Notes: generated from the letters alone by a model not told the origin. Counted from the first letter of the stretch, positions 17,529 through 27,371 are shown. The stretch is DNA of 64,000 nt from ELB16-189 sp018266435 (GCA_030123525.1 CP126125.1:2046001-2110000), one strand, 5' to 3'. Numbers and translations: made by a program.

Positions 17529-17536
17529 TATATTTG
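17529..17536 (+). promoter_or_regulatory. nhaA -7 element TATATTTG
   Basis: TATATTTG is an exact TAnnTTTG match, 20 bases before the nhaA ATG. No good TTG is found at the expected -33 spacing, so support is moderate. Confidence 0.5.
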
Positions 17537-17556
17537 GATAATTTTTTCTGTTCTCT

Positions 17557-18702
17557 ATGAAATGGTCTAAAGTTTACCGTGAGTTTTTTGAAAGTGAGCG
17601 CACAGCCGGTTTGTTGCTGATGGTGTGTACGGTGGTTTCGCTTTTGCTCACTTATTTTTTAGGCTCGTCATACGCGCACCTTTGGCATACCCATTTTTTT
17701 AATCATCCGGTTGAGTTTTGGATTAATGATGGGATGATGACGGTTTTTTTTCTGTTGGTGGGTTTGGAGATCAAAAGAGAAATTTATGTGGGTGAATTTT
17801 CTGATCTAAAAAAATCGATGATGCCGCTGATTGCGGCCTCGGGAGGAATGGTAGTGCCCGCAGCAATTTACTTGGCTTTCAATGCAGGAACAGCTACTTC
17901 AAAGGGTTTCGGTATCCCCATGGCTACTGACATTGCCTTTTCGCTGGCAGTTTTATCGTTGCTGGGCAACCGTGTACCCGCCTCGCTTAAACTATTTTTA
18001 ACAGCTCTGGCTATTGCAGATGATCTCGGAGCCATCGTCATCATTGCGGTGTTTTATACTTCCGGTATTTCATTGGCTAACCTCGGTATGGCATTGATTG
18101 TATATATCGCCATGCTTCTTCTGAGTAAACAAAATGTACAGCATCTGTCTATTTATGTTGTATTGGGTATAGCGCTTTGGTTTTTCATGTACCGCTCGGG
18201 CATTCATCCCACCATTGCCGGTGTGCTTATTGCTTTTGCGATTCCTTTTTCAAAAGAGGGTAACCCTTCACTGTCAGATAAATTACAACACGCGTTGCAC
18301 AAGCCGGTTGCTTTTTTGGTGCTTCCGTTGTTTGCGTTGGCCAATACGGCCATTGTACTTTCGCTTTCTGCTTTTACTGAGGTAGCTACACCCAGTGGCT
18401 ACGGAATTATTTTTGGGTTGTTGTTAGGAAAACCCCTTGGTATATTTTTGTTTGTACTGGCCGGTGTAGCGTTGAATGTTTGCACAATTCCATCGGGCAT
18501 GAATCGGCATCATTTGTTTTGGTGTGGTGTACTGGCAGGCATTGGTTTTACCATGTCAATTTTTATTACGCTGCTGGCGTTTGATCAGGCTGCATTACTG
18601 AATGCCTCCAAAGTAGCGATCATCATTGGATCGTTGCTTTCAGGTATTTTAGGATACACGGGTTTGCGGCTGACGCTCAATAAAAGACGGTTAAAATTTT
18701 AA
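17557..18702 (+). CDS. nhaA: Na+/H+ antiporter NhaA
   Basis: 381 residues, an inner-membrane protein with about 12 hydrophobic segments. It exchanges protons for sodium to control pH and salt. The paired aspartates essential for ion binding are present in ALAIADDLGAIVIIAVFY, the lysine region in LLLGKPLGIF, and the signatures MATDIAFSLAVLSLLG and GIGFTMSIFI are intact. Length matches NhaA. It is divergent from icmF. Its stop codon overlaps the stop of the convergent MaoC gene by four bases (TTAA), leaving no room for a separate terminator. Confidence 0.95.
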   Translation: MKWSKVYREFFESERTAGLLLMVCTVVSLLLTYFLGSSYAHLWHTHFFNHPVEFWINDGMMTVFFLLVGLEIKREIYVGEFSDLKKSMMPLIAASGGMVVPAAIYLAFNAGTATSKGFGIPMATDIAFSLAVLSLLGNRVPASLKLFLTALAIADDLGAIVIIAVFYTSGISLANLGMALIVYIAMLLLSKQNVQHLSIYVVLGIALWFFMYRSGIHPTIAGVLIAFAIPFSKEGNPSLSDKLQHALHKPVAFLVLPLFALANTAIVLSLSAFTEVATPSGYGIIFGLLLGKPLGIFLFVLAGVALNVCTIPSGMNRHHLFWCGVLAGIGFTMSIFITLLAFDQAALLNASKVAIIIGSLLSGILGYTGLRLTLNKRRLKF

Positions 18703-19163
18703 TTATTAAAATGATACAGAAACACGATGGTAGCCGTAAAAGCAGGTTTTTTGTTGTCTTTGATTTCCATGGTAATGTCCATCTCCGCTTTGGTGATGCC
18801 ACGTAAATCAACCAGTGATTTTAACATTACGCGCAGGCGCACTTCGTGGTCAACCAGCACGGGTTGGTTGAATTTCATTTTCTCGATGCCGTAGTTTACC
18901 AGCATCTTAAAATTGCGGATGTCGGCAATTTGCTCCCATAAATAAGGCACTAATGAAAGCACCAGGTATCCGTGCGCAATCGTACTTTTAAAAGGACCAT
19001 TGGCCGCCCGCACCGGGTCAGTATGAATCCATTGATGATCGAGGGTGGCATCGGCAAACTGATTAATCTGTTGTTGAGTTACTTTCAAAAAATCAGACAC
19101 ACCCAGTTCTTTACCGATGTATTGCTGAAATTCTGAAAATCCGTTGATCACAAGCTTTTGCAT
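18699..19163 (-). CDS. MaoC family (R)-hydratase/dehydratase
   Basis: 154 residues with a single hot-dog fold. The hydratase motif is visible as ADATLDHQWIHTDPVRA (Asp and His of the catalytic pair), followed by FKSTIAHGYLVLSLVP. These enzymes hydrate trans-2-enoyl-CoA to (R)-3-hydroxyacyl-CoA or act in related acyl-CoA chemistry; the precise substrate cannot be told. The N-terminus contains FSEFQQYIGKELGVSD, as in stand-alone bacterial members. It is convergent with nhaA and divergent from the PLP-enzyme gene. A TACCTTTA element at 19193-19200 (minus strand) may be its promoter. Confidence 0.88.
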   Translation of the reverse strand: MQKLVINGFSEFQQYIGKELGVSDFLKVTQQQINQFADATLDHQWIHTDPVRAANGPFKSTIAHGYLVLSLVPYLWEQIADIRNFKMLVNYGIEKMKFNQPVLVDHEVRLRVMLKSLVDLRGITKAEMDITMEIKDNKKPAFTATIVFLYHFNN

Positions 19164-19209
19164 AGAACTGATTTTGATGAATGGAATATCCCTAAAGGTA
19201 AAATTTAAT

Positions 19210-19217
19210 TATCTTTC
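19210..19217 (+). promoter_or_regulatory. putative -7 element TATCTTTC
   Basis: One mismatch to TAnnTTTG, 20 bases before the ATG of the PLP-enzyme gene. No clear -33 partner, so tentative. Confidence 0.3.
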
Positions 19218-19237
19218 CTTACTAAATTTTTTACACC

Positions 19238-20515
19238 ATGATCTCACGTAGAAACCTGCTCAAGTCCATCGGCCTCTCAGCCTTTGCGTTACCCTCACTT
19301 CCCACTTTTGCCGGCACGGCAACAGAAACTGAAACGTTGCTTGATCCGGCTGAGCCAGAGTTTTGGAAAAATGTGCGAAACCAATTTGCCCTCGATCGAG
19401 ATAGCGTTTTTTTCAACCCCGGCACGGTAGGAGCTATGCCCAAAGTAGTGGTGGAAAAAATGACGACACACCTAAACTACATTGCCAGCCACACGGCCGA
19501 CTGGGCCTACCAGGACGATAACAAAGAAGAATTTATCAGCGGTTATAATAACCTGTTGAGCATACGCACCAAAGTAGGTAAGCTGATTAATGCAAGCGCA
19601 GCCGAAATCGCCATGACCGACAACGTAACGAATGGAATGAGTTACATAGCCAACGGATTGACCTTGCAACCGGGCGATGAGATACTCACCACCGATCAGG
19701 AACACGGAGGCGGGCAATCTTCATGGATACAAAAGGAAAAACGATTTGGTGCCGTGTTCAAGACTGTGGCTATTGGCAAACCTTGTCTTAACTCGCCCGA
19801 TGTGTATGATAAAATTACCAAAGCCCTCACGCCCAAAACCAAAGTGCTGATGCTCTCGCACATGATCTCAGGAAGCGGGGCAATTTTGCCGGTAAAAGAA
19901 TTGTGTGCTGAAGCAAAACGAAGAGGGATTTTTACTGTGCTGGATGGCGCCCAAACCATTGGTCACATTAAAGTGGATGTAAAAGATCTTGGGTGCGATG
20001 CGTACGTGGGCTGCTTTCATAAATGGATAGGTGCTCCGGCCGGCACCGGTTTTATGTTTGTGAAAATGGAACACCTGAAAACATTGTGGACTTCTGTTTC
20101 CAGCTACCGCTGGGATGACCATACCGATGAAGGATTTCGGTTTACACAACGCGGCACAGGCAATTTCCCGGTTTTAAAAGGACTGGATGCTGCGTTGGAT
20201 TTTCATTTTGAACTCGGCCCTGATCGCGTGTATGAGCGTATCAAATTTTTAGGCAAACGCCTGCGTGATGGCCTGCGCACGGTGCCCAAAGTAAAATCCT
20301 TTTCACCTCCTGATGAGTCCATGTGTGCGGGCATCACCGTGTACAACCTCGAAGGCTGGACCGGAAAAAAATTACAGGATAGGTATTGGGAAAAAGGCAA
20401 GATGCGCCCGCGCTCACAAGGCGATGTGTTTGGTGTGCGGCACTGCACCCATATTTTTAATTCAGAAGAAGAAATTGACAGAGCCATAGCATTAGTGAAA
20501 GAGTGGGCGGGGTAG
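19238..20515 (+). CDS. Tat-exported class V aminotransferase-fold PLP enzyme (isopenicillin-N-epimerase-like)
   Basis: 425 residues. The N-terminus MISRRNLLKSIGLSAFALPS is a twin-arginine signal, so the enzyme should be exported folded with its cofactor. The body is a fold-type I PLP enzyme of aminotransferase class V: the cofactor-binding Asp in VLDGAQTIG (D236) and the Schiff-base lysine in FHKWIGAPAG (K262) are both present, as is the phosphate-binding region NVTNGMSYIANG. Members include cysteine desulfurase-like proteins and isopenicillin N epimerases. Nothing here gives the substrate. It appears to be single-gene: hrpB follows after 40 bases with its own possible promoter. Confidence 0.85.
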   Translation: MISRRNLLKSIGLSAFALPSLPTFAGTATETETLLDPAEPEFWKNVRNQFALDRDSVFFNPGTVGAMPKVVVEKMTTHLNYIASHTADWAYQDDNKEEFISGYNNLLSIRTKVGKLINASAAEIAMTDNVTNGMSYIANGLTLQPGDEILTTDQEHGGGQSSWIQKEKRFGAVFKTVAIGKPCLNSPDVYDKITKALTPKTKVLMLSHMISGSGAILPVKELCAEAKRRGIFTVLDGAQTIGHIKVDVKDLGCDAYVGCFHKWIGAPAGTGFMFVKMEHLKTLWTSVSSYRWDDHTDEGFRFTQRGTGNFPVLKGLDAALDFHFELGPDRVYERIKFLGKRLRDGLRTVPKVKSFSPPDESMCAGITVYNLEGWTGKKLQDRYWEKGKMRPRSQGDVFGVRHCTHIFNSEEEIDRAIALVKEWAG

Positions 20516-20543
20516 CGCGCATGGATGCCAGCAATTATTTACT

Positions 20544-20551
20544 GATTTTTG
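20544..20551 (+). promoter_or_regulatory. putative hrpB -7 element GATTTTTG
   Basis: One mismatch to TAnnTTTG. Its G is four bases before the hrpB ATG, the same geometry as at guaA and the two response regulators. Weak by itself. Confidence 0.3.
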
Positions 20552-20555
20552 CAGC

Positions 20556-23024
20556 ATGCTCAACTATCCGGTTACTGAAATACTTCCTCAGCTCAGGCAG
20601 AAATTAGTTTCAGGAAACACAGTCATCCTTCAGGCTCCCCCGGGTGCCGGCAAATCCACCATCGTTCCGTTAGAAGTTATTAATGAGCCGTGGTTATCGG
20701 GTAAAAAAATAATTATGCTTCAGCCACGCAGGCTGGCAGCCCGCTCAGTAGCTGCGCGTATGGCAGAGTTGCTCAACGAGAAATTGGGTGAGACTATCGG
20801 CTACCGCATTCGCTTTGAAAAAGTAATTGGCAAGAACACGCGTATCGAAGTGGTGACCGAAGGAATACTCACGCGCTTGTTGCAAAACGATAACGCACTG
20901 GAAGGTGTAGGCCTCGTAATTTTTGATGAATTTCACGAACGCAGCCTTCATGCCGACCTGGCATTGGCGCTTTGCTTGCAGTCGCAGCAACTGCTGCGCC
21001 ATGACTTGCGCATCTTGTTAATGTCAGCCACACTGGAGAGTGAAAAAATTTCTTCGCTGCTGGGTGCGTCCGTTATCACTAGTTTAGGTAAACAATTTCC
21101 TGTTGAGCTGATCTATGAGCAGGTAGAAAAAAATGAACCAATTGCTGCCTCAGTTTTAAAAATGATCAAACGTGCATTGCGTGAGCAGCACGGGGATGTG
21201 CTGGTGTTTCTTCCGGGCGTTGGTGAAATCAAACGCACACAAGAAATCCTTGAATCAGAAAAAATGAATGTTGAGATTTTTCCATTGTATGGAGAATTAT
21301 CATTTCAAAAACAACGCGAGGCTATTCTTCCTCATCCGCAAAGAGTCAGAAAAATTGTGCTGGCCACTTCTATTGCCGAGACATCGTTGACCATTGAAGG
21401 TATTGCAACGGTTATTGATTCAGGTCTTTCGCGTGTGCCTAAATTTGACCCACGCTCGGGGCTGACCAAATTGGAAACCGTGCCACTCACACAAGATGCA
21501 GCCGATCAGCGCGCGGGCCGCGCGGGAAGACTCGGCCCCGGAGTTTGCTATAGACTGTGGGCTAAAGCCATGCATCCGTTTTTGCCTCCAGCCCGTAAGC
21601 CTGAAATTTTAGAAGCTGACCTTGCTCCGATGATGCTCGAGCTTTTCAACTGGGGAACGAATGTGAATGATTTAAAATGGGTTACGCCTCCGCCAGCCGG
21701 GGCCGTAGCGCAAGCCGTTGATTTACTCACACATCTGGGCGCAGTTGAAAACAATAAAATCACTCCGCGAGGAAAAGAGATGGTGAAGTTGCCCACGCAT
21801 CCGCGAATAGCTCATTTGCTGACTTCTTCAAAGGATAAAACGCTGGCACTGAGTTGTGATCTTGCAGCTACGTTAGAAGAGCGCGACCCGCTGCCCAAAG
21901 AAACCGGTGCAGATCTTTCACTTCGCATTGAACTGCTGAGAAAATGGCGAACTGGCGAGCGTGTAAATGCCGATAAAAATAATCTTGAGCGAATTGAAAA
22001 AATTGCATCGAGCTACCGAAAAATTTTTAACCTTAAAGAAGATAACTCGGTTTTTGCCGATACCGATGCCGGAAAATTGGTGATGGAGGCGTATCCTGAG
22101 CGGTTGGCTAAGCAGATAGAAAAATTCAGTACACGGTATAAACTGGCTAATGGACGAGTAGCCAAATTGCAAGATCATGACCCGCTGATTAAAAATACTT
22201 GGCTGGCCGTGGCCTCTGTTGATTTAGGAAACAATGAAGGGAAAATTTTTTCAGCCGCACCAGTTGATGAAACGGATTTAATTTCGCTGGCAAAAGAAAA
22301 TGAAAACGTGAGGTGGGACTCCGGGCGAGGCGCGATTGTGGCCTCGATAGAAAAACAAATTGGTGCACTCACCCTTTCTTCTAAGACGATCGGTAAGATT
22401 GACGATGCGGCCAAGACAATAATTTTATGCCAGGCTTTTCGCCAGGAGGGGTTAAGGCTATTGAATTGGAGTACGCAACAAGAACAGTGGCAAGCCCGCG
22501 TACTGAGCTTAAGAAAATGGCGGCCTGATCAGCATTGGCCCGAGGTTACAGATGAGTTGCTGGTAAAAACTTGTGAGGAGTGGCTTGCTCCTTTTTTGAT
22601 TTCCGTTAACAATCGTTCTGATTTTAATCGGCTGGATGTGGATATAATTTTGAACAGCATTTTACCGTGGGGATTGCAAACACAATTATCGAAATTCGCT
22701 CCTGAAAAAATTCTGGTACCAAGCGGGTCGATGATTAACATAGATTATTCACTTGCAGGCGAAGCTCCCGTTTTGAAAGTAAGGCTTCAAGAAGTTTTTG
22801 GGTGGACTGAAACACCAACGATCAATGAAGGTAAAACAAAATTGATCTTGCATTTGCTTTCTCCGGGTTTTAAACCCGTGCAGGTAACACAAGACTTAAA
22901 AAATTTTTGGAACACAACGTACCATGATGTGCGCAAAGAACTGCGAATGCGCTATCCCAAACATCATTGGCCAGAAGACCCGTGGACAGCCCAGGCAGTA
23001 CGGGGAGCCAAGAGAAAAGGCTGA
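20556..23024 (+). CDS. hrpB: ATP-dependent helicase HrpB (DEAH-type)
   Basis: 822 residues. Superfamily 2 motifs appear in order: I QAPPGAGKSTIVP, Ia QPRRLAARSVA, II DEFHERS, III SATLE, V TSIAETSLTIEG and VI QRAGRAGR. The helicase-associated domain follows, then the HrpB-specific C-terminal region ending in the family pattern YHDVRKELRMRYPKHHWPED. That ending separates HrpB from HrpA. The cellular role of HrpB is poorly known; RNA or ribonucleoprotein remodelling is assumed. Full length, with no missing motifs. It is convergent with the efflux adaptor gene, 25 bases apart, with no obvious terminator between them. Confidence 0.9.
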   Translation: MLNYPVTEILPQLRQKLVSGNTVILQAPPGAGKSTIVPLEVINEPWLSGKKIIMLQPRRLAARSVAARMAELLNEKLGETIGYRIRFEKVIGKNTRIEVVTEGILTRLLQNDNALEGVGLVIFDEFHERSLHADLALALCLQSQQLLRHDLRILLMSATLESEKISSLLGASVITSLGKQFPVELIYEQVEKNEPIAASVLKMIKRALREQHGDVLVFLPGVGEIKRTQEILESEKMNVEIFPLYGELSFQKQREAILPHPQRVRKIVLATSIAETSLTIEGIATVIDSGLSRVPKFDPRSGLTKLETVPLTQDAADQRAGRAGRLGPGVCYRLWAKAMHPFLPPARKPEILEADLAPMMLELFNWGTNVNDLKWVTPPPAGAVAQAVDLLTHLGAVENNKITPRGKEMVKLPTHPRIAHLLTSSKDKTLALSCDLAATLEERDPLPKETGADLSLRIELLRKWRTGERVNADKNNLERIEKIASSYRKIFNLKEDNSVFADTDAGKLVMEAYPERLAKQIEKFSTRYKLANGRVAKLQDHDPLIKNTWLAVASVDLGNNEGKIFSAAPVDETDLISLAKENENVRWDSGRGAIVASIEKQIGALTLSSKTIGKIDDAAKTIILCQAFRQEGLRLLNWSTQQEQWQARVLSLRKWRPDQHWPEVTDELLVKTCEEWLAPFLISVNNRSDFNRLDVDIILNSILPWGLQTQLSKFAPEKILVPSGSMINIDYSLAGEAPVLKVRLQEVFGWTETPTINEGKTKLILHLLSPGFKPVQVTQDLKNFWNTTYHDVRKELRMRYPKHHWPEDPWTAQAVRGAKRKG

Positions 23025-23049
23025 TTTTCTGATCAGGTAGTTGCTGATT

Positions 23050-24165
23050 TTATTGTTGAAGCGGAATAAGTTTGGCCTCACCGATGTTCATTCCGTTTCG
23101 CAATTCTTCACTGGCCTGCCTCACCAGTTGATCGCCCACACTCAGGTTGCCAAACACTTCGGCATAACCGTTGGTCTCTAACCCTTTTTTTACATCAACC
23201 CACTCGGCTTTTTTATTTTTCAGGCGAATCACAAATAATTTTTCAGTGGAGTTGACCACGGCTGAAAGAGGAACAGCAAATGTTTCGGCCGATACCAATT
23301 CAATTCTTACTTCGGCAATCATTCCCGGAATCAGTTTTCGGCTGTCGTTGGTTACATCCATTTCAATTCGCTGGGCGCGTAGTTTCTTGTCTAATGCGCC
23401 AGCCTTACGTCTAACCCGGGCCGAAAAAGTTTGGTTGAGAAATGTCTTTATCGAGAAATGGATCTCATCGTTGAGTTGAACATATCCGGTGATTGACTCG
23501 GGAACATACACCGCCAGGCGCAAATGTTTTTGTTCATTGAGTATAAACATAGGCAGGTCAGATCCTTTTCCGGAGGGCCCCACATAGGCTCCCACATTGA
23601 TGTTTCGGGCACTGATTGTTCCGTCAAATGGTGCGCGCACTTCTAAGTAACCTTGCATCACCATCACTTCGCGCTCGGTGGCTTGAGCGGCTTCCAGTTG
23701 CGAATAATCAGAATTCATTTTGCCCAGTGCCTGATCCAAATCATTTTGCGAAATGGTGCCGGGTGTTTTGCTTGTTTCCAGCATACGGTCATAGTTGGCT
23801 TTGCTTGCCTTGTAAATGGCCGTCTGCGATTCAACCCGCGATTTGGCTGCATTGATCTGCGAACGGATTTCAGGTGCTTCCAGTAATGCCAGCATCTGCC
23901 CTTCTTTTACTTCTGACCCCACATCCACGTAAAGTTGTTTGACAAAACTGTTGACTTTAGCATACAGGTCCACATCGCGAAACGACAGCAACTCACCGGG
24001 TATCTGAGTGGATGAAGTGATTTTTCTTCGGGTCAACTCAAATACTTCTACGGGGGCAGCTGGTGATTTTTTTTCTTCAGCCGAATGGGAGGAAGAACAA
24101 CTCCACAAGTTGATGGCGGCTAACCCCGCAAAGGCAATCAACCAATTTTTTTTTGAATGTGTCAT
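23050..24165 (-). CDS. RND efflux periplasmic adaptor (MFP), lipoprotein
   Basis: 371 residues. The N-terminus ends in a lipobox (LWSC, Cys23), so the protein is a membrane-anchored periplasmic lipoprotein. After this come the beta-barrel/lipoyl/alpha-hairpin arrangement of membrane-fusion proteins: VYAKVNSFVKQL-like lipoyl half (seen as DLYAKVNSFVKQLYVDVGSE), a coiled hairpin (IRSQINAAKSRVESQTAIYK), and YLEVRAPFDGTISARNINVG as the second lipoyl half. It bridges the RND pump and TolC-type channel of the same operon. It is the last gene, 51 bases after the pump gene. Confidence 0.92.
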   Translation of the reverse strand: MTHSKKNWLIAFAGLAAINLWSCSSSHSAEEKKSPAAPVEVFELTRRKITSSTQIPGELLSFRDVDLYAKVNSFVKQLYVDVGSEVKEGQMLALLEAPEIRSQINAAKSRVESQTAIYKASKANYDRMLETSKTPGTISQNDLDQALGKMNSDYSQLEAAQATEREVMVMQGYLEVRAPFDGTISARNINVGAYVGPSGKGSDLPMFILNEQKHLRLAVYVPESITGYVQLNDEIHFSIKTFLNQTFSARVRRKAGALDKKLRAQRIEMDVTNDSRKLIPGMIAEVRIELVSAETFAVPLSAVVNSTEKLFVIRLKNKKAEWVDVKKGLETNGYAEVFGNLSVGDQLVRQASEELRNGMNIGEAKLIPLQQ

Positions 24166-24216
24166 AATGAATAGTCCAAAAGTCAGGGTTCAAAATTCAA
24201 AAAATACTGAACCCAT

Positions 24217-27200
24217 CTAAGTTGGTTTAATATAATATTTACTATCGCGGTCTTCCGGGTCGAGCGAGATGGATTCAATAGAAGTTTTATTCTGTACCCA
24301 GGCAAACACGAGGGGCAAAATAAACAATGCGGCAAACGTTGAGGCGATCAGTCCGCCTATTACTGCTCTGCCTAATGGTGAGGCTTGATCTCCACCTTCA
24401 CCTAAACCCGAGGCCATGGGGATCATGCCCACCACCATGGCCACCGTAGTCATTAGTATCGGGCGCAGACGAAGTGATGCTGCCTGTTCGCCTGACTTCC
24501 AGGCATCGCCATTTTGCAAACGCAACTGCTCGGCATTGGTAATCAACAACACCGAGTTAGAAACAGAAACTCCCACTGACATGATGATACCCATATAAGA
24601 TTGCAGGTTGAGTGTGGAGCCTGTGGCGAGCAGCATGAGCAATGCCCCAAGCAACACGGCCGGTATAGTAGCTAACACAACTAACGAAACTTTAAACGAC
24701 TGGAAGTTTGCGGCCAGCATTAGAAAAATAACTACGATGGCCACAATCAACCCCGACTGCAGGCTGCTGAGTGTTTCGTCCAGCACTTGTGTCAATCCGG
24801 AGGTTTCAATGGATAGCCCTCGTGGCAGTTGGCCCAACTGCTTCAGTGCATTGCTCACGTCTTTGCTTGCTGACCCTAAATCTTTTTTGTGCAGGTTAGC
24901 AGTAACCGAAAGAAAAGGCAGTGCGCCCAGGTTGTCATTCTCACCGTAGGTAGTATCCGTTTTAATATCGGCTACATCAGTCAAAATAGGCCGTAGTGTG
25001 TTTTTCAAAACAGGTATTTCACCTACTTCGCTAATGCTGTTCATTTTGTTTTCAGGCACCTGCACTTGTACACTGTACGTCTGTCCGTTTTTTTCATCTA
25101 CCCATACATTTTTTTCAGTATACCGTGAAGAAGAAGTAGAAGCGATCAGCGACCGAGATACATCAGAAACATCCACACCCAGTTGTGCAGCCCGGATGCG
25201 GTTGATGTCAACGTTGATGGCCGGGTAATGAATGGGTTGAGCCAGTTGCACATCGCGCAGGTAAGGAATTTTGCGTAATTGGGTAATTACTTTCTTAGCG
25301 TACGTCTCGTTTAGTTTTTTATTCTTACCCAGGATTCTTACCTCAATAGGGGTAGAAGCTCCCTGGCTCAAGATTTTATCTGTCAGTTCAATTGGCTCAA
25401 AAGAAAGGTTTACATCAGGAAGCACTTCTTTCATTTTGGCGCGGAAGCGTTCTTTCAGGTCATCCAGGTTTTCTTGGTATTCTTCTTTCAAATTTACTTG
25501 CAACACCGCTTCGTGGGTTGCACTCATAAAAAGATAGAGTGGGCTGGTGGAAAATAATCCCGGGTGTTGACCAACAAAAGAAGAAGTGACGATTATGTTT
25601 TCTTTGCCCACTAGCCCTTCCAGTGCCGAAAGCATTTGAAGAAATTTTTCTTCGGTTCGTTCTAACCGGGTGCCATCGGGTGCACGCATCCGCACCTGAA
25701 ACTGTCGGCCGTTTACTTTGGGCAACACATCGCGGCCAATGGTGGATAATAATAGAATTGCTACTGCAGAAATGATGATGACATAAGCCGAAACAATTAT
25801 TTTTTTAGAAGGCGCCAGGCGATTTAAGAAACGCAAAAAACGGGCACGCAATTTTTCGAAAGGTGTTTCTTGGTGTGTTGTTTTTTCCTGGTGGTGTTCC
25901 TTCATCAGCCAGTTGGCCATAACCGGCACAAAGGTTTGCGCCAACAAATATGAGGTGATCATAGAAAACCCGATAGCCAATGACAAGGGTAAGAACAACG
26001 CGCCCGGAATGCCGCTCATAGTAAAGGCCGGAGCAAAAACGGCCAGGATGCAAAATAAAATGAGCAGCTTGGGAAAAGCTATTTCTTTGCAGGCATCCCA
26101 AATGGCCAGCGCTTTGGGTTTGCCCATGTCGAAGTGTTGGTGGATATTTTCAATAGTTACGGTAGATTCATCCACTAAAATTCCAATGGCCAGCGCAAGC
26201 CCGCTCAAGGTCATGATGTTAATGGTTTGATGAAAGAGAGACAAAAACAAAACGCCTGAGATAATGGAGGTAGGGATGGTTAGGATAACAATCAATGCTC
26301 CGCGCGGGTCACGCAAAAACAACAGTACCATTAATCCGGTGAGCAAAGCTCCGATAGCACCTTCGGCCACCAGGCTTTTTACCGAGTTGATGACATACAC
26401 CGATTGATCAAATTCATAGGATAGCTCAACATCTTCAGGTAATACGCTTTTAAAGCGAGGCAATGCTTTTTTTAAGTTTTGCACCACCTCCCACGTAGAG
26501 GCATCGGGCGACTTGGTTACCTGAAGGTAAACCGAACGCTTGCCATTAACCAGAGCATAGCTTGATGTGATGTCGGCTGCATCTTCTACGGTGGCAACAT
26601 CTTTTAAATAGAGATTGGCGACTGATCCTTTGAAGAGAGGAATGTTTCCAAAATCTTTCAAGGATTTAATAGTGGTATTGGCCGGAGTGAAATAATTATA
26701 ATCGCCTATGCGCACATTACCGGCCGGTGAGGTTTGGTTGTTGATGCGCAGAGCCTCTACCAGTTGATCGGGTGTAAGGTTATGGGCACGCAGCAATTCA
26801 GGATCTGCTTTAATAACAATGGTGCGTATGTTACCACCAAATGGAGCCGGGGCAACAAGACCCGGAATACTGGTAAAGGAAGACCGCACGTAGATGTTAG
26901 CCAAATCCTGCAATTCATTGTTCGACCGGATTTTGCTACTCAATACCAATTGCCCTACCGGCAAAGAAGAGGCATCAAAGCGGATGATGAACGGAGGATT
27001 GCTGCCGGGTGGAAATATTGCCTGCGCTCGATTGCTGAAAGCCGAAACTTCAGCTACGGCTTGCGCCATGTTGGTGCCTTCGTAAAACGAAAGCTTCATC
27101 AACGTAAGGCCCATAATATTTTTTGTCTCAATATTTTTTACTCCCGATACATACAACATCAGGTTGACATAATTTTTTCCGAAGTAGGCTTCCATCTGCG

Positions 27201-27369
27201 AAGGAGTATAGCCGCCAAACGGATGCGACAAATAAATGACCGGCAAGTTGAGCGAAGGAAAAATATCAATCTTGATGGAGTTTACCGCTTTGATACCGAA
27301 AAAAAATAATCCCGCCACCAGCACCAGGATGGTAATGGGCTTTCGAAGGGCAAACCGGATCAATTCCAT
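24217..27369 (-). CDS. RND superfamily efflux pump, inner-membrane subunit
   Basis: 1050 residues with the AcrB-like duplicated plan: TM1, a large periplasmic porter/docking loop, TM2-7, a second loop and TM8-12. In TM4 the proton-relay Asp pair of AcrB (DD) reads LVDEST here, so the second Asp is Glu. In TM10 the aligned stretch is VGVSVSNSVLLI, where AcrB has a lysine (SAKNAIL) and this protein has serine. LRLRPILMTT and GRAVIGGLIAS are conserved, and the pump is otherwise complete. It expels drugs, metals or other amphiphiles using proton flow; the substrate is unknown. It starts two bases after the TolC-like gene and is followed by the adaptor: a complete tripartite operon. Confidence 0.93.
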   Translation of the reverse strand: MELIRFALRKPITILVLVAGLFFFGIKAVNSIKIDIFPSLNLPVIYLSHPFGGYTPSQMEAYFGKNYVNLMLYVSGVKNIETKNIMGLTLMKLSFYEGTNMAQAVAEVSAFSNRAQAIFPPGSNPPFIIRFDASSLPVGQLVLSSKIRSNNELQDLANIYVRSSFTSIPGLVAPAPFGGNIRTIVIKADPELLRAHNLTPDQLVEALRINNQTSPAGNVRIGDYNYFTPANTTIKSLKDFGNIPLFKGSVANLYLKDVATVEDAADITSSYALVNGKRSVYLQVTKSPDASTWEVVQNLKKALPRFKSVLPEDVELSYEFDQSVYVINSVKSLVAEGAIGALLTGLMVLLFLRDPRGALIVILTIPTSIISGVLFLSLFHQTINIMTLSGLALAIGILVDESTVTIENIHQHFDMGKPKALAIWDACKEIAFPKLLILFCILAVFAPAFTMSGIPGALFLPLSLAIGFSMITSYLLAQTFVPVMANWLMKEHHQEKTTHQETPFEKLRARFLRFLNRLAPSKKIIVSAYVIIISAVAILLLSTIGRDVLPKVNGRQFQVRMRAPDGTRLERTEEKFLQMLSALEGLVGKENIIVTSSFVGQHPGLFSTSPLYLFMSATHEAVLQVNLKEEYQENLDDLKERFRAKMKEVLPDVNLSFEPIELTDKILSQGASTPIEVRILGKNKKLNETYAKKVITQLRKIPYLRDVQLAQPIHYPAINVDINRIRAAQLGVDVSDVSRSLIASTSSSRYTEKNVWVDEKNGQTYSVQVQVPENKMNSISEVGEIPVLKNTLRPILTDVADIKTDTTYGENDNLGALPFLSVTANLHKKDLGSASKDVSNALKQLGQLPRGLSIETSGLTQVLDETLSSLQSGLIVAIVVIFLMLAANFQSFKVSLVVLATIPAVLLGALLMLLATGSTLNLQSYMGIIMSVGVSVSNSVLLITNAEQLRLQNGDAWKSGEQAASLRLRPILMTTVAMVVGMIPMASGLGEGGDQASPLGRAVIGGLIASTFAALFILPLVFAWVQNKTSIESISLDPEDRDSKYYIKPT

Positions 27370-27371
27370 AT

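Noticed and set aside
26734..27309. Long open frame antisense to the RND pump (191 codons)
   Set aside because: It lies wholly within the conserved pump gene on the other strand, has no recognisable domain and is a shadow of biased codon use.
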